DNA from: Zea mays
Lineage: Eukaryota > Streptophyta > Magnoliopsida > Poales > Poaceae
NCBI RefSeq assembly: GCF_902167145.1
Contig: NW_023367355.1
Coordinates: 62,001-126,000 of the forward strand
DNA: 64,000 nt
Direction of reading: 5' to 3'
Notes under the pieces: generated by a model
What the model was told of the DNA's origin: nothing
Seen by the model: the letters and a program-made list of their open reading frames with translations, nothing else
Database searches by the model: none
Program-made: the position numbers and the translations under genes
Shown: positions 49,001-59,938 of the stretch, one piece after another
Position numbering within the stretch: position 1 is the stretch's first letter
Layout: every line of letters starts with the position of its first letter

Positions 49001-52000
49001 TGGTCGTTCATGGCTATTTTCGACAAAATGGGGGTTGTGTGGCAATTGATCATCGACCAGAGGCTCATACACCTCACCCCACATATGTTTCCTTGCCATA
49101 GATCACATTCTTGGATTTCTGGTGGAGACCATTTCTTGGTCAAAAATCCGTACGTGTTAGCCTTTGGTATTTTTGAAAATGGTCATTCATGGCTATTTTC
49201 GACAAAAATGGGGGTTGTGTGGCCATTGATCATCGACTAGAGGCTCATAAACCTCACCCCACATATGTTTCCTTGCCATAGATCACATTCTTGGATTTCT
49301 GGTGGAGACCATTTCTTGGTCAAAAATCCGTAGGTGTTAGCCTTCGGTATTATTGTAAATGGTCATTCATGGCTATTTTCGGCAAAATGGGGGTTGTGTG
49401 GCCATTGATCATCAACCAGAGGCTCGTACACCTCACCCCACATATGTTTCCTTGCCATAGATCACATTCTTGGATTTCTGGTGGAGACCATTTCTTGGTT
49501 AAAAATCCGTACGTGTTAGCCCTTGGTATTTTTGAAAATGGTCATTCATGGCAATTTTCGACAAAAATGGGGGTTGTGTGGCCATTGATCATCGACTAGA
49601 GGCTCATACACCTCGCCCCACATATGTTTCCTTGCCATAGATCACATTCTTGGATTTCTGGTGCAGACATTTCTTGGTCAAAAATCCGTAGGTGTTAGCC
49701 TTCGGTATTATTGAAAATGGTCGTTCATGGCTATTTTCGACAAAAATGGGTGTTGTGTGGCCATTGATCATCGACCAGACGCTCATACACCTCACCCCAC
49801 ATATGTTTCCTTGCCATAGATCACATTCTTGGATTTCTGGTGGAGACCATTTCTTGGTCTAAAATCCGTAGGTGTTAGCCTCTAGTATTATTGAAAATGG
49901 TCGCTCATGGCTATTTTCAAGGTCGCTCATGGCTATTTTCATAAAAAATGGGGGTTGTGTGGCCATTTATCATCGACTAGAGGCTCATAAACCTCACCCC
50001 ACATATGTTTCCTTGCCATAGATCACATTCTTGGATTTCTGGTGGAGACCATTTCTTGGTTAAAAACTCGGACGTGTTAGCCTTCGGTATTATTGAAAAT
50101 GGTCGTTCATGGCTATTTTTGGCAAAATGGGGGTTGTGTGGCCATTGATCATCGACCAGAGGATCATACACCTCACCCCACATATGTTTCCTTGCCATAG
50201 ATCACATTCTTGGATTCCTGGTGGAGACCATTTCTTGGTCAAAAATCCGTAGGTGTTAGCCTTCGGTATTATTGAAAATGGTCGTTCATGGCTATTTTCG
50301 ACAAAAATGGGGGTTGTGTGGCCATTGATCATCGACTAGAGGCTCATACACCTCACCCCACATATGTTTCCTTACCATAGATCACATTCTTGGATTTCTG
50401 GTGGAGACCATTTCTTGGTCAAAAATCCGTAGGTGTTAGCCTTCGGTATTATTGAAAATGGTCGTTCATGGCTATTTTCGACAAAAATGGGGGTTGTGTG
50501 GCCATTGATCATCGACCAGACGCTCATACACCTCACCCCACATTTGTTTCCTTGCCATAGATCACATTCTTGGATTTCTGGTGGAGACCATTTCTTGGTC
50601 TAAAATCCGTAGGTGTTAGCCTCTAGTATTATTGAAAATGGTCGCTCATGGCTATTTTCAAGGTCGCTCATGGCTATTTTCATAAAAAATGGGGGTTGTG
50701 TGGCCATTTATCATCGACTAGAGGCTCATAAACCTCACCCCACATATGTTTCCTTGCCATAGATTACATTCTTGGATTTCTGGTGGAAACCATTTCTTGG
50801 TTAAAAACACGTACGTGTTAGCCTTCAGTATTATTGAAAATGGTCATTCATGGCTATTTTCGGCAAAATGGGGGTTGTGTGGCCATTGATCGTCGACCAG
50901 AGGCTCATACACCTCACCCCACATATGTTTCCTTGTCGTAGATCACATTCTTGGATTTCTGGTGGAGACCATTTCTTGGTCAAAAAACCGTAGGTGTTAG
51001 CCTTCGATATTATTGAAAATGGTCGTTCATGGCTATTTTCGACAAAAATGGGTGTTGTGTGGCCATTGATCATCGACCAGAGGCTCATACACCTCACCCC
51101 ACATATGTTTCCTTGCCATAGATCACATTCTTGGATTTCTGGTGGAGACCATTTCTTGGTCAAAAATCTGTAGGTCTTAGCCTCTAATATTATTGAAAAT
51201 GGTCGCTCATGGCTATTTTCATAAAAAAATGGGGGTTGTGTGGCCATTTATCATCGACTAGAGGCTCATAAATCTCACCCCACATATGTTTCCTTGCCAT
51301 AGATCACATTCTTGGATTTCTGGTGGAGACCATTTCTTGGTCAAAAATCCGTAGGTGTTAGCCTTCGGTATTATTGAAAATGGTCGTTCATGGCTATTTT
51401 CGACAAAAATGGGGGTTGTGTGGCCATTGATCATCGACCAGACGCTCATACACCTCACCCCACATATGTTTCCTTGCCATAGATCACATTCTTGGATTTC
51501 TGGTGGAGACCATTTCTTGGTCTAAAATCCGTAGGTGTTAGCCTCTAGTATTATTGAAAATGGTCGCTCATGGCTATTTTCAAGGTCGCTCATGGCTATT
51601 TTCATAAAAATGGGGGTTGTGTGGCCATTTATCATCGACTAGAGGCTCATAAACCTCACCCCACATATGTTTCCTTGCCATAGATTACATTCTTGGATTT
51701 CTGGTGGAAACCATTTCTTGGTTAAAAACTCGTACGTGTTAGCCTTCGGTATTATTGAAAATGGTCATTCATGGCTATTTTCGGCAAAATGGGGGTTGTG
51801 TGGCCATTGATCGTCGACCAGAGGCTCATACACCTCACCCCACATATGTTTCCTTGTCGTAGATCACATTCCTGGATTTCTGGTGGAGACCATTTCTTGG
51901 TCAAAAATCCGTAGGTGTTAGCCTTTGATATTATTGAAAATGGTCGTTCATGGCTATTTTTGACAAAAATGGGGGTTGTGTGGCCATTGATCATCGACCA

Positions 52001-52708
52001 TAGGCTCATACACCTCACCCCACATATGTTTCCTTGCCATAGATCACATTCTTGGATTTCTGGTGGAGACCATTTCTTGGTCAAAAATCCGTAGGTGTTA
52101 GCCTTCGGTATTATTGTAAATGGTCATTCATGGCTATTTTCGACAAAAATGGGGGTTGTGTGGCCATTGATCATCGACGAGAGGCTCATACACCTCACCC
52201 CACATATGTTTCCTTGCCATAGATCACATTCTTGGATTTCTGGTGGAGACCATTTCTTGGTCTAAAATTCGTAGGTGTTAGCCTCTAGTATTATTGAAAA
52301 TGGTCGCTCATGGCTATTTTCAAGGTCGCTCATGGCTATTTTCATAAAAAATGGGGGTTGTGTGGCCATTTTCATCGACTAGAGGTTCATAAACCTCACC
52401 CCACATATGTTTCCTTGCCATAGATCACATTCTTGGATTTCTGGTGGATACCATTTCTTGGTCAAAAATTCGTACGTGTTAGCCTTTGGTATTTTTGAAA
52501 ATGGTCGTTCATGGCTTGGTCGATGATCAATGGCCACACAACCCCCATTTTTTATGAAAATAGCCATGATCGACCATTTTCAATAATACTAGAGGCTAAG
52601 ACCTACGGATTTTTGACCAAGAAATGGTCTCCACCAGAAATCCAAGAATGTGATCTATGGCAAGGAAACATATGTGGGGTGAGGTGTATGAGCCTCTCGT
52701 CGATGATC

Positions 52709-52725
52709 ATTTCTTGGTCAAAAAA
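52709..52725 (+). other. Short forward-orientation fragment embedded in reversed satellite
   Basis: Within reversed monomers the sequence CATTTCTTGGTCAAAAA appears in forward orientation. It is joined on the left to CTCGTCGATGAT and on the right to ATAGCCAAGAGCG. It looks like a 17-base templated insertion at a rearrangement junction. Confidence 0.6.
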
Positions 52726-55033
52726 TAGCCAAGAGCGACCTTGAAAATAGCCATGAGCGACCATTTTCAATAATACTAGAGGCTAACACCTACGGATTTT
52801 AGAACAAGAAATGGTCTCCACCAGAAATCCAAGAATGTGATCTATGGCAAGGAAACATATGTGGGGTGAGGTGTATGAGCGTCTGGTCGATGATCAATGG
52901 CCACACAACCCCCATTTTTGTCGAAAATAGCCATGAACGACCATTTTCAATAATACCAAAGGCTAACACCTACGGATTTTTGACCAAGAAATGGTCTCCA
53001 CCAGAAATCCAAGAATGTGATCTATGGCAAGGAAACATATGTGGGGTGAGGTGTATGAGCCTCTGGTCGACGATCATTGGCCACACAACCCTAATTTTTG
53101 TCGAAAATAGCCATGAACGACCATTTTCAATGACACTGAAGGCTAACACCTACGGATTTTTGACCAAGAAATGGTCTCCACCATAAATCCAAGAATGTGA
53201 TCTATGGCAAGAAAACATATGTGTAGTGAGGTGTATGAGCCTCTGGTCGAAGATCAATGGCCACACAACCCCCATTTTTGTCGAAAATAGCCATGAATGA
53301 CCATTTTCAAAAATACCAAAGGCTAACACGTACGGATTTTTGACCAAGAAATGGTCTCCACCAGAAATCCAAGAATGTGATCTATGGCAAGGAAACATAT
53401 GTGGGGTGAGGTGTTCGAGCCTCTGGTCGATAATGAATGGTCACACAACCCCCATTTTGCCAAAAATAGCCATGAACGACCATTTTCAATAATACCGAAG
53501 ACTAACACGTATGAGTTTTTAACCAAGAAATGGTCTCCACCAGAAATCCAAGAATGTGATCTATGGCAAGGAAACATATGTGGGGTGAGGTTTATGAGCC
53601 TCTAGTCGATGATAAATGGCCACACAACCCCCATTTTTTATGAAAATAGCCATGAGCGACCTTGAAAATAGCCATGAGCGACCATTTTCAATAATACTAG
53701 AGGCTAACACCTATGGATTTTAGACCAAGAAATGGTCTCCACCAGAAATCCAAGAATGTGATCTATGACAAGGAAACATATGTGGGGTGAGGTGTATGAG
53801 CGTCTGGTTGATGATCAATGGCCACACAACCCCCATTTTTGTCGAAAATAGCCATGAACGACCATTTTCAATAATACCGAAGGCTAACACCTACGGATTT
53901 TTGACCAAGAAATGGTCTCCACCAGAAATCCAAGAATGTGATCTATGGCAAGGAAACATATGTGGGGTGAGGTGTATGAGCCTCTGGTCGATGATCAATG
54001 GCCACACAACCCCCATTTTGCCAAAAATAGCCATGAACGACCATTTTCAATAATACCGAAGGCTAACACGTACGAGTTTTTAACCAAGAAATGGTCTCCA
54101 CCAGAAATCCAAGAATGTGATCTATGGCAAGGAAACATATGTGGGGTGAGGTTTATGAGCCTCTAGTCGATGATAAATGGCCACACAACCCCCATTTTTT
54201 TATGAAAATAGCCATGAGCGACCTTGAAAATAGCCATGAGCGACCATTTTCAATAATACTAGAGGCTAACACCTACAGATTTTAGACCAAGAAATGGTCT
54301 CCACCAGAAATCCAAGAATGTGATCTATGGCAAGGAAACATATGTGGGGTGAGGTGTATGAGCGTCTGGTCGATGATCAATGGCCACACAACCCCCATTT
54401 TTGTCGAAAATAGCCATGAACGACCATTTTCAATAATACCGAAGGCTAACACCTACGGATTTTTGACCAAGAAATGTCTGCACCAGAAATCCAAGAATGT
54501 GATCTATGGCAAGGAAACATATGTGGGGTGAGGTGTATGAGCCTCTAGTCGATGATCAATGGCCACACAACCCCCATTTTTGTCGAAAATAGCCATGAAT
54601 GACCATTTTCAAAAATACCAAAGGCTAACACGTACGGATTTTTAACCAAGAAATGGTCTCCACCAGAAATCCAAGAATGTGATCTATGGCAAGGAAACAT
54701 ATGTGGGGTGAGGTGTACGAGCCTCTGGTTGATGATCAATGGCCACACAACCCCCATTTTGCCGAAAATAGCCATGAATGACCATTTTCAATAATACCGA
54801 AGGCTAACACGTACGAGTTTTTAACCAAGAAATGGTTTCCACTAGAAATCCAAGAATGTAATCTATGGCAAGGAAACATATGTGGGGTGAGGTTTATGAG
54901 CCTCTAGTCGATGATAAATGGCCACACAACCCCCATTTTTTATGAAAATAGCCATGACCGACCTTGAAAATAGCCATGAGCGACCATTTTCAATAATACT
55001 AGAGGCTAACACCTACGGATTTTAGAACAAGAA

Positions 55034-55038
55034 ATGGT
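55034..55038. repeat. Candidate left target duplication of element 2 (ATGGT)
   Basis: The five satellite bases before the LTR. The partner copy lies outside the window, so this is inferred only from element 1 having a 5-bp duplication. Confidence 0.4.
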
Positions 55039-55624
55039 TGTTGGGGACTTGTTCTCAAATGCTAAGAGTTAAGAACAAGGCAACATAAAAAGTGTTAAGT
55101 GTTAAAGTCCTTCGTCCTTCAAAGCATTATGTCCCTTCGGGAAATAATGAGTTTCGGACGAAGGTCATAAGAGACATACCTTCGTAAACATAACAAATAA
55201 TGACGAAGAACTCATATAAAGCATGAAATATAATATAAGCATCATCATAGAATCATTTCTATTTTATTAACATGGAAAAATAGAAATAATTCCGAATTAC
55301 AAATGTACCTTCGGTCCTAAGAGAAGGTGAAAAGTACAAGCGTAACGCCAAAGCAAATGCCAAGTCAGCGTGAACAGTACGGGGGTACTGTTCATCTATT
55401 ATAGACACAGGACGCAGCCTGTGACGAATTACAATTATGCCCTTTACAAAAGTTTACAACATTATGTTAGACCTCTATGGATAAAAAGGTCATTCTATCT
55501 CTATGTCGGTTTGCAATGCCGAAGCTCTATAAAAAAGGAACCTTCGGCCATTTCCTGGGGACGATTTCAGCCGAAGCTGCTTCTTCACGCAAGACCTTCG
55601 GCGCAACGAAGCATGGGCCCAACA
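55039..55624 (-). repeat. 3' LTR of element 2
   Basis: 586 bp from TGTTGGGG to CCCAACA. It shares its ends and several internal blocks with the LTRs of element 1, but the middle is strongly diverged. Confidence 0.94.
55371..55405 (-). promoter_or_regulatory. LTR core promoter with hairpin (element 2)
   Basis: On the minus strand a TATAATAG element (within 55396-55405) precedes a perfect 10-bp stem: TGAACAGTAC (55371-55380) and GTACTGTTCA (55385-55394) around GGGG. Compared with element 1 the stem is kept while loop sequence and length changed. Confidence 0.65.
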
Positions 55625-55638
55625 GTAGCCCCTTTCGC
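55625..55638 (-). promoter_or_regulatory. Polypurine tract region of element 2
   Basis: Minus strand GCGAAAGGGGCTAC directly upstream of the 3' LTR, identical to element 1. Confidence 0.7.
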
Positions 55639-55647
55639 GGCGCTAGA

Positions 55648-55748
55648 TCGTTTTTCGTAACGAGCTTGAACCGTGAAAAAATCCTCTCAAGCTTCGGGAA
55701 GCCGAAGGTCCAAAAAACACCTTCCCTGAGCTCGTTGCCGAGAAACGA
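55648..55748. repeat. Imperfect inverted repeat beside the polypurine tract (element 2)
   Basis: Arms 55648-55666 and 55729-55748 correspond to 11265-11283 and 11347-11366 of element 1. The left arm is unchanged and the right arm differs by one base. Confidence 0.6.
55701..55727 (+). repeat. Direct repeat on the 5' side of the antisense gene (element 2)
   Basis: GCCGAAGGTCCAAAAAACAC followed by CTTCCCT; its partner is at 59139-59164 on the other side of the antisense gene. Confidence 0.7.
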
Positions 55749-55882
55749 TTCATTTCCCGAGATCGTGTCGGTCCCACCTTGCAGAGTCACTGTTTGGTCT
55801 TTGCGGTCCACTGCGCAGCGAGTACAAGTTACTGCCCGCCTGGTGTAAAAACCCTGCCGCTTCGCCTTCTTACCTGCAGCAC

Positions 55883-55890
55883 TATATAAA
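55883..55890 (+). promoter_or_regulatory. TATA box of the antisense gene (element 2)
   Basis: TATATAAA on the plus strand, 167 bp upstream of the ATG at 56057, in the same conserved context as element 1 (CTGCAG before, GACGAGTAGGTGTGAAG after). Confidence 0.65.
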
Positions 55891-58076
55891 CAGACGAGTA
55901 GGTGTGAAGTTACCACAGCATTTACTGCTATTTGCACTGTTTTGCTGCCAAAATTTTTAACCACCACCGAAGCTAGTTTGTCAGATTTGAACGAAGCTCC
56001 ATCTTGAAGCCTGCTTCGGAGAAAAAAGTACCCAAGTTTCACAAGTTCATAATTAAATGGCCAGAGTTCGCTCTACAGCTAGGGTTGAGCGTGAGGGGGA
56101 CGAAACTGAAGCTTCGGAGACTGTGCCCATCTCCGAAGCGATGCAGCGCTCCGGACTGGTGACTGCGGAAGAAATGCCTGCTGCCAAAGCAAACCCGACA
56201 GCTGCCGAAGGAGAAGGGAACATTGAAGAAACGGACTCCGAAGATGACTACCGTATTGCCATGCCCAGCAAACCCAGCCACCTAGACTTCGGAAAATCGA
56301 CTGTTTCAAAGGTTGATCTCGCCAAGATGGTGAAAGCAGGTTTTTTTCAGTGAAGATCAGAAGAAGCTACTTCGCTTCGGGGGAGAAGAGACCACCCCGA
56401 AGCCAGAGAAGGACGAGGTTGTCATCTTCAAAAGCTTTTTAAAGGCTGGGCTAAGATTCCCTGTTCACGAGATTGTTGCGGAGATATTGAAGAGGTTTGG
56501 CATCTACCTTCATCAGTTAACTCCTAACGCTATCGTTAGGCTTAGCGTTTATATTTGGGCCCTCCGAAGCCAAGCAGTAGAGCCTTTTGCTGACAGTTTC
56601 TGTCGAGTTCATGAATTACATTATCAAACAAAGGCCAGAAAAGATGGGCTTCATGAAAACTTCGGTTGCTACAATTTTGCCTACCGGAAAACCGCAAAGT
56701 TTCCTGTAATCAGCTACCGAAGCAAATGGCCGGCAGGCTGGAAATCAGAATGGTTCTATGTCAAGGTTGATGAGGACAAGGAGAAGCTTGTGCAAAGTCC
56801 ACTCGAGCTAACTTTCGGAGAAACCCGACCCCACTGCAACATGACACCAGAGGGTCAAACTCAACGGGCAATGGATGAATTCAGGATCATTGCAGAGCAT
56901 ATTGGTACCAGGGATCTGGTTCAAGAATTCTTAGCATTCAGAGTCTTCCCTACTCTGAAAAAATGGGAAATGCCAAAGTTAAAGGGGGAGAAGAAGGAAG
57001 GGGATCTTGTCCGGCTTCCTTACCACTTCAAATTCAAGAAATATTTTAAGAAGCCCTGCCAAGAGTGGCTGGATACAGTTGAGGTGATGTGTAATGAAAT
57101 TCTTGGAAATTATTCGAAAAAAGAAGATCAACTGATGACAGCAGCCTTCGGCACCCGTCCGAAGCGAAGGCTGAACCGAGTGCTTGATGCACTGGGTTTC
57201 GAATATCCTGATTATGCGCAGCTGAACAAGGATGCTGAGGGCCAGAGAAGAAAAAGAGCGGCCGAAGCTTTAAACAAGGACGAAGAACAACCACCAAAAA
57301 AGAAGAAAATTGCCAAGAGAAAAATATCAACTCCAAAGCGAAAACTATCCGAAGAAGAGGGGACCCCCACACCACCTTCTACTAGCGACGTGGAGGAAAT
57401 TCTAAAGGTAATGACTGAACCCATGCCCACGAAGCTAAGTCCATTAGGGCCTCGACTGACGAAGCTTTTTCAAAAGGTGGCAGAGCCGGGAAAAACGAAG
57501 ATAGCCAAAGCGAAAAGGCAAAGAATTATTGCCGTAACAGAAGTTATTGACAAGACGCCACCGAGGGCGTCAATTCAGAAAACACCAGCCGTTGAGGGCA
57601 CAGAAAATGTCGAAGTCGCACCTTCGGAGGTCGCGGCTACCGAAGCCGCTACAGCCGGAGATGTAAACTTAGAATCTACTGTTGAAGACATCAACAAAAT
57701 TTTAACAGACATGGCTGCAGAAGAAGCTGCCACCACTGCTGAAGAAACCATAGCCGCAGTGCCTGGGAAAGAGAAAGAAATAGCCGAAGACACTTCGGAC
57801 GACGAAGCCTACTTATTTCAAAATTTAGTCGGGCAAAAACTGTCGAAGGCCGAAAAAGAAGAGCTTAAGGAATACGCCAAATCTTGCGGATACAAGCCAG
57901 GAGCTCTTCTATTTGGAGGCATTGATGATGAAAAACTGGGCTGCATCCGGGACTCAGCTGGGGCTAAGGTCATCGGTACTCTATCAAAGAGTATCGGTTT
58001 TCCGAAGCTAGAGACAGACATCAGCCGCTACGGACGACAACATATCGTCGGCAGCTTATTTTATTCAAATTTCAAG

Positions 58077-58152
58077 GTAAACATCCTTCTCTCTAACTTC
58101 TATTGTTTTTTAATAATGGCAATATTCTTTAACGAAGGTTGTTTATTTGCAG
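58077..58152 (+). other. Intron 1 of the antisense gene (element 2)
   Basis: 76 bp, donor AAG|GTAAAC, acceptor TTTATTTGCAG|AG, phase 0. The unspliced frame reads into about 16 unrelated residues and a terminator, whereas the splice joins residues homologous to element 1. Confidence 0.82.
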
Positions 58153-58851
58153 AGCATGCTTCTAAGCAAAGCTTTGAGGATGCAGCAAGATCTAGAAGAT
58201 AAGAAGCACGAAGCTATAATTGAAAATTTAGAGAGCAAGATAAAAGAACAATCAGCTATTATTGAAAAGAAAGACTTCGAACTTCAATCAACCGAAGGCT
58301 TGCTGGCAGAAACTGAAGCCAAAGTAGCCGAATTGAATTCGAAGCTTCTCTGCCAATCAAAACAATTTGAACAAGAGAAGCTAGAACTTGATTCGAAACT
58401 TGAAGCCGAAGTCCAAGCCAACTCAAATTTGAAGAAATCATTAACAAGCCTTCAGGATAAATGTTTGAATTTTAGCAACAATTGTATCCAACAACTAAAG
58501 AAGATCTTTTACTCAGTTGGAGCCAGCAGCGGGAAATTTACCCCTTCGGATGAAGATTTACCAAAAGCCTTCGATCATATCGAAGCTGAAATTGAAGAAC
58601 TTGACGAAGTTATAGCTGGGCACGGTGACTTCTGTGCCTGGGTAGCTTCTCGGGGTACTGCTGCAGCATTCCTGAAGGCTGGCTGCGAGCATGGAAAAAT
58701 TGTCAACAGGCCCAACTTCGCCCTGTCTCCATCAATTCTCGACGACATTCCTGACCTCGCCCGGAGCATCTCAAATAGATTCATAAAAATGATATGGACA
58801 AAAGGCGGGCGAGAGAAGGCTGGGGACGAAGCTCGAAGTCATCTTGAACCA

Positions 58852-58924
58852 GTAAGAAATCATACTTTGTACTTACCTTCTCCTTCACACTTGATTTTTA
58901 CTTGGGATACCTTGATTCGTATAG
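58852..58924 (+). other. Intron 2 of the antisense gene (element 2)
   Basis: 73 bp, donor CCA|GTAAGA, acceptor CGTATAG|GATGAC, phase 0, leading to the acidic last exon ending TAA at 58949-58951. Confidence 0.75.
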
Positions 58925-59138
58925 GATGACGAAGCTGAAGGTGATACTTAAAGTATATGTCGCCGAAGCAGAAACCTGACGAAGATTAATAGGAGTAGAC
59001 TAGAAAAAACTCAAGAGAATTTGTAACAACTTTTTGTAAATACAATTAATCTATTCTCAAGGAACTTTGTTCATACCTTGTAATATGTTCTTACCCTTTT
59101 ATTGAGACGCTTTGATGTGGACGAAATCAGTATTTTGA

Positions 59139-59164
59139 GCTGAAGGCGAAAAAACACCTTCCCT
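59139..59164 (+). repeat. Direct repeat on the 3' side of the antisense gene (element 2)
   Basis: GCTGAAGGCGAAAAAACACC followed by TTCCCT, matching 55701-55727 apart from a small gap and one to two substitutions. Confidence 0.7.
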
Positions 59165-59171
59165 TCTTTTC

Positions 59172-59332
59172 GTACACAACGAAGCATAAAAGACCATTTC
59201 TCCTTTTGCCGAAGCTTTTCTTTTTTGTACATGACGAAACATAAAAGACCGCTTCTTCCTTTTGCCGAAGCTTTTCTTTTTTTGTACATGACGAAACATA
59301 AAAGACCGCTTCTTCCTTTTGCCGAAGCTACC
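59172..59332. repeat. 55-57-bp tandem repeat, three copies (element 2 only)
   Basis: Units start at 59172, 59227 and 59284 (GTACATGACGAAACATAAAA) and end in TTTTGCCGAAGCTTTTC. Element 1 has only a single degenerate equivalent at about 14830-14925, so the expansion is specific to this copy or subfamily. Confidence 0.85.
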
Positions 59333-59463
59333 ACTTAGGAACACAAATGCTATGAATGAATGCTTATGAATGCAAATGCTATGATGTAATGTGCGAATGA
59401 ATGTCCAAAGCATATAACCGAAGCCACACTCAACCATTATTTCCTTGGAATCAATCACACATC

Positions 59464-59745
59464 AGCTCTGCATTCCCTTAGGAACGTCTTTGGAGCCTCT
59501 TCGTCTTTTACTTAGACGGTATAAACTCTGCATTCCCTTAGGAACGTCTTTGGAGTTTCTTCGCCTTTTACTTAGGCGGTATAAGCTCTGCATTCCCTTA
59601 GGAACGTCTTTGGAGCTTCTTCGTCTTTTACTTAGACGGTATAAACTCTGCATTCCCTTAGGAACGTCTTTGGAGTTTCTTCGCCTTTTACTTAGGCGGT
59701 ATAAGCTCTGCATTCCCTTAGGAACGTCTTTGGAGCTTCTTCTCT
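59464..59745. repeat. 60-bp tandem repeat with alternating stem-loop sequence (element 2)
   Basis: Five units begin at 59464, 59524, 59584, 59644 and 59704 with CTCTGCATTCCCTTAGGAAC. Units 1 and 3 carry CGTCT-loop-AGACG, units 2 and 4 carry CGCCT-loop-AGGCG, and unit 5 is degenerate. The pattern also fits a 120-bp unit duplicated once. Confidence 0.88.
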
Positions 59746-59938
59746 TTTTTCTTTTTCATTTACTGCACTCGATGGTGCGTTCTCAGCTGTTACATTTACA
59801 TTTTTTGGGGGATTTCGCTCTTATAAGACTAAAAAAGGAAATTACACATGATGGCCCCATTAAAAACCTTTCTCCCCCTTCGGAAAGGAAAAGGGTGCCA
59901 TGAAAATGAAAAGAAAAAGCATAAAAAATTACATCATA

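Larger units (their letters stand above)
34447..52360. repeat. Large inverted duplication inside the satellite
   Basis: The arms are about 34450-40050 and 45450-52360. Private variants mirror each other with a constant coordinate sum of 85506-85508: the shortened monomer at 39141 and 46366; a CCTAGAATGTGATCTATTGC monomer near 36952 against its complement near 48535; and a CACATTCGGATTTTTGCCC monomer near 39806 against 45680-45702. Farther out the sum shifts to 86807 (35349-35549 against 51258-51458), so one arm gained or lost about 1301 bp. The region between the arms (about 40.05-45.45 kb) contains the reverse-to-forward switch. Confidence 0.8.
40908..52516 (+). repeat. knob180-type satellite array, block 4 (forward)
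   Basis: About 64 monomers in forward orientation. It begins where GAAGGCTAAC (reversed) is joined to TAGGGGTTGTGTGG (forward). It contains the 1641-bp and 898-bp duplications, a shortened monomer at about 46366 that mirrors the one at 39141, and a monomer lacking about 28 bp near 44130-44140. It ends at the second copy of the forward-to-reverse switch. Confidence 0.95.
52517..55038 (-). repeat. knob180-type satellite array, block 5 (reversed)
   Basis: About 14 reversed monomers from a switch identical to the one at 34446 up to element 2. 52.7-54.05 kb mirrors 29.66-31.0 kb (coordinate sum 83718; the variant TCGATAATGAATGG near 53427 against its complement near 30290). 54.05-54.95 kb mirrors 49.2-50.1 kb (sum 104144). 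Confidence 0.93.
56057..58951 (+). pseudogene. Antisense extra gene of element 2, one frameshift
   Basis: Three exons: 56057-58076, 58153-58851 and 58925-58951. Exon 2 (699 bp) and exon 3 (27 bp) have exactly the lengths found in element 1. The product has the same plan: acidic N-terminus, 'putative gypsy type transposon' domain with LTPNAIVRLSVYIWAL, lysine-rich stretch near 57290-57340, acidic Ala/Glu linker, coiled coil, acidic tail. Unlike element 1 it has no nonsense codon, but a run of seven T at 56341-56347 carries one base too many relative to element 1, so the frame is lost at about codon 98 and re-enters the homologous frame only downstream. A homopolymer sequencing error is a realistic alternative. 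Confidence 0.8.
58952..59938. other. Convergent spacer between antisense gene and pol (element 2)
   Basis: 987 bp without a credible gene, between two converging 3' ends. It contains the second direct repeat (59139-59164), a 55-57-bp tandem repeat (59172-59332), an AATG-rich stretch (about 59345-59405) and a 60-bp tandem repeat (59464-59745). Open frames here only reflect repeat units divisible by three. Confidence 0.7.

Noticed and set aside
1..55038. Regularly spaced repeats resembling a CRISPR array
   Set aside because: The whole 180-bp unit is conserved with no unique spacers, and the context is a plant genome.
34447..55038. Treating the orientation switches as certain biology
   Set aside because: I kept the observation but did not give it full confidence, because satellite regions are prone to misassembly and read support is not visible here.
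59445..59903. Open frame of 152 codons with 20-residue repeats
   Set aside because: It follows directly from a 60-bp tandem repeat (divisible by three) and overlaps non-coding spacer; the element 1 equivalent has an 80-bp unit and no matching frame.
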